Positions 57,343 through 64,000 of a stretch of 64,000 nucleotides of DNA are shown in pieces. A program made the translations under genes and the position numbers. The notes under the pieces were generated by a model. That model was not told the origin of the DNA, ran no database searches, and worked only from the letters and a program-made list of their open reading frames with translations. The DNA is from Antarcticibacterium sp. 1MA-6-2 (GTDB taxonomy: Bacteria; Bacteroidota; Bacteroidia; Flavobacteriales; Flavobacteriaceae), in the NCBI RefSeq assembly GCF_021535135.1, contig NZ_CP091036.1, forward strand, positions 1,116,001 to 1,180,000, in the 5' to 3' direction. Every line of letters begins with the position of its first letter. Within the stretch, counting starts at the first letter, position 1.

Positions 57343-58662
57343 ATGAGAGCAATGAAAAATTTTAAATATAAGGTTACCCTGGTAATGTTGCTTGTGGCCA
57401 CAGCTGTATTCGCACAGCAAACTCCCGCACCTAAACAAACTGAAGCAGTTACTATTGTTGGAGCAACAGCACATCTTGGAAACGGAAAAGTTATTGCAAA
57501 CAGCCTGATCATTTTTGAAGATGGAAAACTAACTCAGGTGCTGGATGCCCTTACTACCAAAATGCAATACAGAGGAAATGTAATAAATGCCGAAGGAAAA
57601 CACGTTTATCCCGGTTTTATTGCACCAAATTCCACGCTTGGTTTAGTGGAAATATCATCAGTAAGAGCTACAGATGATGAAGATGAAATTGGAGATATGC
57701 TGCCTCACGTAAGAAGTTTAATTGCTTACAATGCTGAAAGCAAGATTGTTGAAAGTATGAGGCCGAATGGAGTTTTAATTGGACAGATCACTCCGCGGGG
57801 AAGCACTATTGCTTGTACTTCTTCAATTGTTCAATTTGATGCGTGGAACTGGGAAGATGCTGTAATTAAAAAGGATGACGGTATTCACCTTAACTGGCCC
57901 AACAGTTTTACCAGTGGAAGATGGTGGGAAGGAGAACCACGGGGAATGAAGCCCAATAAAGAATATCCAGTAGAAGTTGCAGAAATCACCTCCTTCTTTA
58001 AAAACTCACGGGCATATCTTGCCGGAGGCCAGAATGCTATTCATTTGCCCTATAAAGCAATGGGCCCGGTATTCGACGGCACGAAAAAAGTTTTTGTACA
58101 CGTAGATGGGGAAAAGGAAATTCTGGATGCAATTCAGTTCAAAAAGGAACAAAATCTTGAGAATTTTGTGATAGTTGGAGGGAATGACGCTCACAAAGTA
58201 GCAGATCAATTAAGAGAAAACAACATTCCGGTGCTTTCTAAAAGGCCACATACCACACCGGACCAGGATGACGACGACTATGACTTCTCCTATAAAAGCG
58301 CACGTTTACTTGTTGAAAAAGGGGTATTAGTGGGACTGGAAAGTAGCGGGGCAATGGAAACTATGAACACCAGGAACCTTCCCTTTTATGCAGGTACCGT
58401 TGCTGCCAGCGGTTTGGATAAGGAAGAAGCTTTGAAGCTCATTACCTCCAATACCGCCAAAATTCTTGGCATCGATAATATTGTGGGCACGCTGGAAGCA
58501 GGAAAAGACGCTACTCTTTTTATAAGTGAAGGAGATGCTCTTGATATGAGAGGGAATGTACTCGTTAAAGCCTGGATCCAGGGCAGGGAAATTAGTCTGG
58601 ACAGCCACCAGACAGAATTGTATGAGCGGTATTCTAACAAATATCAGTCCAAGAAAAAATAG
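57343..58662 (+). CDS. Secreted amidohydrolase-family protein lacking the first metal motif
   Basis: The 439-residue protein has a signal peptide (VTLVMLLVATAVFAQQ) and the composite-domain pattern of amidohydrolases (GKHVYPGFIAPNSTLGLVEI, then ITSNTAKILGIDNIVGTLEAGKDATLFI at the end), but the usual HxH after PGFI is replaced by APNST, so it may be non-catalytic or a partner of the upstream enzyme. It follows that gene by 2 bp. Such tandem pairs recur in Flavobacteria; the complex is inference. Confidence 0.85.
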   Translation: MRAMKNFKYKVTLVMLLVATAVFAQQTPAPKQTEAVTIVGATAHLGNGKVIANSLIIFEDGKLTQVLDALTTKMQYRGNVINAEGKHVYPGFIAPNSTLGLVEISSVRATDDEDEIGDMLPHVRSLIAYNAESKIVESMRPNGVLIGQITPRGSTIACTSSIVQFDAWNWEDAVIKKDDGIHLNWPNSFTSGRWWEGEPRGMKPNKEYPVEVAEITSFFKNSRAYLAGGQNAIHLPYKAMGPVFDGTKKVFVHVDGEKEILDAIQFKKEQNLENFVIVGGNDAHKVADQLRENNIPVLSKRPHTTPDQDDDDYDFSYKSARLLVEKGVLVGLESSGAMETMNTRNLPFYAGTVAASGLDKEEALKLITSNTAKILGIDNIVGTLEAGKDATLFISEGDALDMRGNVLVKAWIQGREISLDSHQTELYERYSNKYQSKKK

Positions 58663-58713
58663 TAAGCCTAATACCAAAGTCTCTAACGAAACTGCCTGAA
58701 AATTCCTGAAATT

Positions 58714-58790
58714 CGTCATCCTGAATTTATTTCAGGATCTAACTTGTAAAGGCTATACATAATTGGAAGCTGAAACAGGTTCAGTTTTAC
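58714..58790. repeat. Single inverted copy of the REP-like repeat
   Basis: CGTCATCCTGAATTTATTTCAGGAT and then GCTGAAACAGGTTCAG are the reverse-oriented parts of the repeat arrayed at 23224-23670. It lies between the amidohydrolase and SpoU genes and could form a terminator hairpin. Confidence 0.8.
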
Positions 58791-58841
58791 GAAAGCAGAT
58801 TTTCAGGTAGTTTCTTCCTTTAAAGCAATTATTTTAGCTGT

Positions 58842-59645
58842 ATGATCAAAAACATTTCAAGTCTTAGCAATCCAACTATAAAAAGGATCCTTCAGCTTCA
58901 GGAAAAATCACGACAAAGAAAAAAGGAAGGAGTTTTTGTTGTTGAAGGAATAAGAGAAGTTGAACTTGCTACAAAAGGTGGATATGACGTTACAGATCTT
59001 TTTTTTTGTTCTGAATTATTTCCTTCTGAAAAACTGGAAGGTCTAATAAGTAATACTTCTGAAAAACCGGAAATAACTGAAATTTCAGCTGATGTTTACA
59101 ACAAAATCGCATACCGCGGAAGTACAGAAGGTTTACTTGCTATAATTAGAAACCGGGACCTGAGTTTAAAAAATCTTCAGCTAAAGAATAAAAATCCGTT
59201 GATCCTGGTGGCCGAGGCACCGGAAAAGCCCGGGAACATTGGTGCCTTACTAAGAACAGCCGATGCAGCTGCAATAGATGCGGTACTAATTGCCAATCCA
59301 AAAACAGATCTTTTTAATCCTAATATCATCCGTTCCAGTGTAGGATGTGTTTTTACAAATGATATAGCAACTGGCACAACTTCAGAAATTATTGCTTTCC
59401 TGCAGGAAAAGCAAATAAACATTTATGCTGCTGCCCTGCAGGCCTCAAAATCATATACCCTAATTGACTTTACAGCTGCAAGCGCCATAGTGGTTGGAAC
59501 TGAAGCAACAGGATTAAGTAAAGAATGGCTGCAGAGTTCCACTCAAAACATTGTCATCCCGATGCAGGGGGAAATTGATTCTATGAACGTTTCTGTCGCT
59601 GCAGGTATTCTCATTTTTGAAGCTAAACGGCAAAGAGGGTTTTGA
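58842..59645 (+). CDS. TrmH/SpoU-family RNA 2'-O-methyltransferase
   Basis: The 267-residue protein has an N-terminal substrate-binding domain (LSNPTIKRILQLQEKSRQRKKEGVFVVEGIRE) and the SPOUT knot motifs EKPGNIGALLRTADAAAIDAV, IVVGTEATGLSKEW and SMNVSVAAGILIFE. Members methylate ribose in rRNA or tRNA using SAM. The precise target is not predictable. Confidence 0.93.
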   Translation: MIKNISSLSNPTIKRILQLQEKSRQRKKEGVFVVEGIREVELATKGGYDVTDLFFCSELFPSEKLEGLISNTSEKPEITEISADVYNKIAYRGSTEGLLAIIRNRDLSLKNLQLKNKNPLILVAEAPEKPGNIGALLRTADAAAIDAVLIANPKTDLFNPNIIRSSVGCVFTNDIATGTTSEIIAFLQEKQINIYAAALQASKSYTLIDFTAASAIVVGTEATGLSKEWLQSSTQNIVIPMQGEIDSMNVSVAAGILIFEAKRQRGF

Positions 59646-59884
59646 ACTACGAATTTTTGAAAGATAAGTACGAACTGAAAAGATTTGGATAATTTCTATT
59701 GACAAATATTCCAGCAAAAATCTCACCTGACAAAAAATATTTGGATTAAAATTTGATTATGCTATGATTGATCTTAGAGCCCTAAAAACCTTTCTCTTAT
59801 TTAACGTATAGTGCGCAGAGGAAGTAAATTAAGGAACGTTAGAAATACCTTGAACCTTAAACCCCGAACTTTAAACTTTAAATC
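59646..59884. other. Intergenic region with simple-sequence tract
   Basis: 239 bp without a gene. The right end (59851-59888) is a run of CTTTAAACTTTAAATCTTGAA-like words similar to 18346-18392, a low-complexity tract common between Flavobacteria genes. Confidence 0.6.
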
Positions 59885-61123
59885 TTGAATCCAGAAACTC
59901 TTTTCTATATAATTATTTTCATAATTGTTATTGATTTTGTGATTGATAAAATTGTGGAGGCATTAAATGCCAAACATTTTAGTGACCCTATTCCTAAGGA
60001 ACTTGAAGACGTATATGATGAGGAAGAATACAAACGATCCCAGCAGTACAAAAAGGAACGTTACCGCTTTGGTTTGGCATCTTCAGTATTTTCTTTTTTA
60101 TTAATGCTTGGCTTTCTCTTATTTGATGGCTTTGCCTGGGTAGATTCCATTGCACGGAATATTTCAGATAATCCTATTGTCATAGCTCTTATTTTCTTTG
60201 GAATTATAATGCTGGCGAGTGATATTCTTAGTTTACCTTTTTCCTGGTACAGCACTTTTGTCATAGAAGAAAAATATGGTTTTAATAAAACTACCAAAAA
60301 GCTATTCTTTCTGGATAAATTAAAATCCTGGGGTTTAATGATTGTTGGTGGTGGTGGAATCCTGGCGCTAATTGTTTGGTTCTATCAATGGGCAGGAAAT
60401 GATTTTTGGTGGTATACCTGGATTGTCGTAAGCATTTTTACTGTTTTTGTAAATATGTTCTACGCCAAATTGATCGTGCCGCTATTTAATAAGCAAACAC
60501 CGCTTCCCGAAGGATCGCTACGGGAAAAAATAGAAGCTTATGCAGATAAAGTTGGGTTTACCCTTCACAATATATTTGTAATAGACGGTTCTAAAAGAAG
60601 TACCAAAGCCAATGCGTATTTTCCAGGTTTTGGTAAGGAAAAACGTATTACTTTATATGACACCCTCATTAATGACCTTGAGGAAGAGGAGATTGTAAGT
60701 GTCCTGGCGCATGAGGTTGGGCACTATAAAAAGAAGCACGTGATCGCGAACCTTGCTGCGGCAGTTATTACAACAGGTTTTACTTTGTGGCTGCTTTCAG
60801 TTTTTGTGGGGAATCCTCTGCTTTCACAGGCATTGGGAGTAAATGAACCTAGTTTTCACATTGGTTTGATTGCCTTCGGAATATTGTATAGTCCTATTTC
60901 AGAAATAACAGGACTTCTCATGAATTATCTGTCAAGAAAATTTGAATATCAGGCCGATGATTTTGCTAAAAATACCTACAATGAAAACGCCCTGATCTCA
61001 AGTTTAAAAAAGCTCTCAAAAACCAGCCTTAGTAATTTGACTCCGCATAAGGCATATGTATTTTTACACTATTCTCACCCGCCATTATTGCTGCGGTATA
61101 AAAACCTCAAAGGAAGTCTTTAG
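59885..61123 (+). CDS. M48-family metallopeptidase (Ste24/CAAX-protease-like)
   Basis: The 412-residue membrane protein has several helices in the first half and the zincin motif SVLAHEVGHYKKKHV near residue 278, with a downstream EYQADDFA supplying the third zinc ligand, as in Ste24-type CAAX proteases. The start is TTG at 59885 (MNPETLFYIIIFIIVIDF). It probably degrades or processes membrane proteins. SpoT follows 35 bp downstream. Confidence 0.93.
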   Translation: MNPETLFYIIIFIIVIDFVIDKIVEALNAKHFSDPIPKELEDVYDEEEYKRSQQYKKERYRFGLASSVFSFLLMLGFLLFDGFAWVDSIARNISDNPIVIALIFFGIIMLASDILSLPFSWYSTFVIEEKYGFNKTTKKLFFLDKLKSWGLMIVGGGGILALIVWFYQWAGNDFWWYTWIVVSIFTVFVNMFYAKLIVPLFNKQTPLPEGSLREKIEAYADKVGFTLHNIFVIDGSKRSTKANAYFPGFGKEKRITLYDTLINDLEEEEIVSVLAHEVGHYKKKHVIANLAAAVITTGFTLWLLSVFVGNPLLSQALGVNEPSFHIGLIAFGILYSPISEITGLLMNYLSRKFEYQADDFAKNTYNENALISSLKKLSKTSLSNLTPHKAYVFLHYSHPPLLLRYKNLKGSL

Positions 61124-61158
61124 TTGTTTCTTTACAATCTTAATCGTAATTTTAAACT

Positions 61159-63366
61159 ATGACAGAAGCTGCTATTGAACAGGAGAATAAGGATATTGCA
61201 AGACAGTATAAGGAATTGCTGCGCATAAGTTACCGCTCTCTTACTGATGATGATAAAAAGCTGATAAGGCTGGCTTTTGACACTGCTGTAGATGCTCACA
61301 AGGATCAGCGCCGTAAATCTGGAGAAGCTTATATCTTCCATCCTATCGCCGTGGCTAAAATAGTAGCCTCAGAAATTGGACTGGATGCCACTTCTATTGC
61401 AGCCGCTCTTTTACACGACGTCGTAGAGGATACCAGTTACACGCTGGACGATATTAAAAGAATGTTTGGTAAGACCGTTGCACGAATTGTTGACGGCTTA
61501 ACTAAAATTTCTCACCTCAAAAAGGACAAAGATGTCTCTTTACAGGCAGAGAATTTCAGGAAAATGTTACTCACCTTAAATGACGACGTAAGAGTTATTA
61601 TTATCAAGATTGCAGACAGGTTGCACAACATGCAAACCATGGAGTCCATGCGGCCGGACAAGCAAATAAAAATTGCTTCAGAAACACTTTACATTTATGC
61701 ACCACTGGCCCACAGGATTGGTTTGTACAGCGTAAAGACAGAACTGGAAGATCTTGGCCTAAAATATACCGAGCCGGAAGTTTATACTGATATTCTTACC
61801 AAAATAAGGGAAAGTAAAGAGGAGCAGGATGCTTATATAAATGATTTTACTAAGGTCTTAAAAGATTCCCTGGATCACGAAAACCTGGATTATGAAATAA
61901 AAGGAAGACCAAAATCTATTTTCTCCATCAGGAGAAAGATGAAGGCTCAACATGTCACTTTTGATGAAGTTTTCGACAAATTTGCGGTGAGGATCATCTA
62001 CAAAAGCGATGTTGCCAACGAAAAGTTCCTGGCCTGGAAAATATATTCTATCGTAACAGATCACTTCCGGCCAAACCCTATTCGTTTAAGGGATTGGATC
62101 TCTTCTCCAAAATCTACAGGATACGAGGCACTGCACATTACTGTAATGGGGCCTAAAGGGCGATGGGTAGAAGTGCAAATCCGCAGTCAGCGAATGAATG
62201 AGATTGCTGAAAAAGGATATGCCGCACATTACAAGTACAAGCACGGTGAGGAGCAGGAAGAAAAGGATATGGAAGAATGGCTTAACAGGTTACAGGAAGC
62301 TCTGGAAAATTCTGAAACTAACGCCGTAGATTTTGTTGAGCAATTCAAACTAAACCTATATGCCAAGGAAATATTTGTTTTTACGCCCCAGGGGGACCTG
62401 AAATCTCTTCCGAAAGGTTCCACACCGCTGGACTTTGCTTTCAGCATTCACACAGAAGTAGGTTTACATACAAGAGGCGCTAAAGTCAATAATAAACTGG
62501 TGCCTTTAAGCCATGAACTTAAGAGCGGGGACCAGATAGAGATAATTACTTCAGAAAATGCCAAACCGAATGTTAACTGGTTAGATTATGCTACTACAGC
62601 AAGAGCAAGAGCTAAGATAAAATCTTCTTTAAGGGAAGAGAAAAAAGAAATAGCTGAAGAAGGAAAAGCTATTTTGGCCCGTAAGCTGAAAGCTCAAAAG
62701 CTGAGTTTTAATGAGAGAATGATCAATGAACTTGTCATTTATTTTAAGCTTAAAACAAGCCTTGACCTTTTTTACAGGGTAGGTATTGGTAAAATTGACA
62801 ATACAAAACTAAAAGAATTTACTGCCTCAAGGAGTAACGCCTTTGTTAGCTATATTAAAAGTAAGATCAAAAAACCTTCCATTGCTGAAGATCTTGACAA
62901 AGAAGAGATCACCAGCAAGTACGATCAATTGGTATTTGGGAAGGAGGAAGATATCCTCGATTATAAACTGGCCAATTGTTGTAACCCTATTCCCGGGGAT
63001 ACTGTTTTTGGGTTTATTACTGTAAGTGAAGGAATTAAGGTTCATAAAAAAGATTGTCCTAACGCTATTCAATTTCAAAGCAATTATGCCTATAGGATAA
63101 TCCAGGCAAAATGGATAGATTCAACCCAGCAGGATTTTAAAGCTGTGTTGAACTTAACGGGTATAGATAACCTGGGATTAGTGAGTGAAGTGACCCGGGA
63201 GATCTCAAAAAGCCTCAACGTGAATATGAGAAGTATTAACTTTGAGAGCTATGAAGGTTTATTTAGAGGTAAAATTACAGTTATAGTAAAAAATAACACA
63301 ATCCTGAATACTCTCATCCAGCATCTTAAAAAAATTAATGGCATTGATAAGGTGTCCAGAGAATAA
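61159..63366 (+). CDS. spoT: Bifunctional (p)ppGpp synthetase/hydrolase SpoT/Rel
   Basis: The 735-residue protein has the HD hydrolase domain (HPIAVAKIVASE, AALLHDVVEDT), the synthetase domain (KGRPKSIFSIRRKM, SPKSTGYEALHITV), a TGS domain (FTPQGDLKSLPKGSTPLDFAF), a conserved Cys region (ANCCNPIPGD) and a C-terminal ACT domain. It sets (p)ppGpp levels in the stringent response. The order with Fur and PurA is conserved in Bacteroidetes. Confidence 0.97.
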   Translation: MTEAAIEQENKDIARQYKELLRISYRSLTDDDKKLIRLAFDTAVDAHKDQRRKSGEAYIFHPIAVAKIVASEIGLDATSIAAALLHDVVEDTSYTLDDIKRMFGKTVARIVDGLTKISHLKKDKDVSLQAENFRKMLLTLNDDVRVIIIKIADRLHNMQTMESMRPDKQIKIASETLYIYAPLAHRIGLYSVKTELEDLGLKYTEPEVYTDILTKIRESKEEQDAYINDFTKVLKDSLDHENLDYEIKGRPKSIFSIRRKMKAQHVTFDEVFDKFAVRIIYKSDVANEKFLAWKIYSIVTDHFRPNPIRLRDWISSPKSTGYEALHITVMGPKGRWVEVQIRSQRMNEIAEKGYAAHYKYKHGEEQEEKDMEEWLNRLQEALENSETNAVDFVEQFKLNLYAKEIFVFTPQGDLKSLPKGSTPLDFAFSIHTEVGLHTRGAKVNNKLVPLSHELKSGDQIEIITSENAKPNVNWLDYATTARARAKIKSSLREEKKEIAEEGKAILARKLKAQKLSFNERMINELVIYFKLKTSLDLFYRVGIGKIDNTKLKEFTASRSNAFVSYIKSKIKKPSIAEDLDKEEITSKYDQLVFGKEEDILDYKLANCCNPIPGDTVFGFITVSEGIKVHKKDCPNAIQFQSNYAYRIIQAKWIDSTQQDFKAVLNLTGIDNLGLVSEVTREISKSLNVNMRSINFESYEGLFRGKITVIVKNNTILNTLIQHLKKINGIDKVSRE

Positions 63367-63394
63367 ACCAATACATTTGCAAGGGAGGTAAAAT

Positions 63395-63853
63395 ATGAGC
63401 AAAAAAATAGTTAATAAGAACGACCAGGCAGTTGTAAAAAATGTTTTTACAAAATTTCTTGAGGAAAAAGGCCACCGGAAAACTCCGGAACGCTTTGCTA
63501 TTCTTCAGGAGATATACAACAATGAAGAACATTTTGATATAGAGTCTCTTTATATTAAAATGAAAAACAAAAAATACCGGGTTAGTCGTGCCACATTATA
63601 CAATACTATAGAACTTCTTCTTGAATGTGGTCTTGTAAGGAAACACCAGTTTGGCCAAAACCAGTCTCAGTATGAAAAATCCTATTTTGACAGGAATCAC
63701 GATCATATAATTCTTACCGATACAGGTGAGGTTATAGAATTTTGTGATCCAAGGATACAAAGTATCAAACAAACAATTGAGGAGGTTTTTAATATTGATG
63801 TTTCTAAACATTCTTTATATTTTTACGGCACCAAAAAACAATCAACAAATTAA
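63395..63853 (+). CDS. Fur-family transcriptional regulator
   Basis: The 152-residue winged-helix protein has [35 protein letters not shown] and [23 protein letters not shown]. The HDH metal site is kept, but the first Cys of the structural CxxC is Thr (DTGE), as in many Flavobacteria Fur proteins. Unusually for this phylum, a strong Shine-Dalgarno word GGGAGGT (63383-63389) precedes the ATG at 63395. It probably regulates iron or peroxide genes; which metal it senses is not certain. Confidence 0.92.
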   Translation: MSKKIVNKNDQAVVKNVFTKFLEEKGHRKTPERFAILQEIYNNEEHFDIESLYIKMKNKKYRVSRATLYNTIELLLECGLVRKHQFGQNQSQYEKSYFDRNHDHIILTDTGEVIEFCDPRIQSIKQTIEEVFNIDVSKHSLYFYGTKKQSTN

Positions 63854-63859
63854 AATTTT

Positions 63860-64000
63860 ATGGCAGTAGACTTACTACTTGGATTACAATGGGGTGATGA
63901 AGGAAAGGGTAAAATAGTAGATGTTTTTACCGAAAAATATGACATCATCGCAAGGTTCCAGGGAGGTCCAAATGCGGGTCATACTCTTGAGTTTGACGGA
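63860..64000 (+). CDS. purA: Adenylosuccinate synthetase, N-terminal part (cut by window end)
   Basis: It begins [21 protein letters not shown], the PurA GTP-binding P-loop, followed by [20 protein letters not shown] with the conserved active-site region. Only 47 codons are in the window. The enzyme catalyses the first step from IMP to AMP. It starts 6 bp after the Fur stop codon. Confidence 0.97.
   Translation, partial: MAVDLLLGLQWGDEGKGKIVDVFTEKYDIIARFQGGPNAGHTLEFDG

Overview
ORGANISM. The window looks like the chromosome of a marine-type Flavobacteriaceae bacterium (Gramella/Salegentibacter/Zunongwangia-like; genus is inference). Evidence: a GldI-type gliding-motility FKBP lipoprotein, the SpoT-Fur-PurA order, paired methylmalonyl-CoA mutase subunits, TAnnTTTG promoter boxes, AT-rich DNA, almost no Shine-Dalgarno sites, and Flavobacteria-style palindromic repeats.

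LAYOUT. 1-18.3 kb is an accessory zone built leftward from a tRNA-Pro(TGG) gene (18230-18304). Two related integrative elements lie in tandem. Element 2 (about 14.0-18.24 kb) has an intact tyrosine recombinase, a zinc-metallopeptidase lipoprotein and a small secreted protein. Element 1 (probably about 4.9-14.02 kb) carries two DUF262-family proteins and a RES-domain protein. Its recombinase gene is split by an IS21-family element (istA/istB, 10562-13148). Further left are a degraded recombinase fragment, a methyltransferase, a META-domain lipoprotein, a secreted protein and a UvrD-like helicase.

18.5-64 kb is core genome: an ABC transporter/GntR operon; a PQQ sugar dehydrogenase with cytochrome c; udk; an FtsB-like gene; methylmalonyl-CoA mutase; two thioredoxin-fold paralogues; an SDR; parA-parB-DUF5683-dapB-lepB; WbqC; a nuclease-family protein; two rhomboids; mutL; ribH; a TPR protein; recF; DUF721; ndk; nrnA; gldI; a cyclophilin-FKBP fusion; pepD; DUF3810; two amidohydrolases; a SpoU methylase; an M48 peptidase; spoT; fur; and the start of purA.

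KEY OBSERVATION. Many universally conserved genes appear broken (mutL, ribH, lepB, nrnA, methylmalonyl-CoA mutase and others). Nineteen of these breaks fall where the expected protein needs the hexamer RCCGGY. In its place stand variants such as RCTTAGY, RCTAGY, RCTAAGY, RCCTAGY or RCTTAAGY. Reading by eye I found only one intact RCCGGY (37597-37602), while other CCGG contexts are abundant and undamaged. The simplest reading is systematic mis-calling at a modified RCCGGY motif, so these genes are probably intact in the organism and the genome probably carries an RCCGGY-specific DNA modification activity outside this window. Coordinates below span the repaired genes.

CANDIDATE SYSTEM. The most interesting cargo is the DUF262 - DUF262 - RES cluster (5109-9792) on element 1: two predicted ParB/Srx-fold nuclease-like proteins followed by a predicted NAD-consuming effector. 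It is a plausible uncharacterised anti-phage or stress system.
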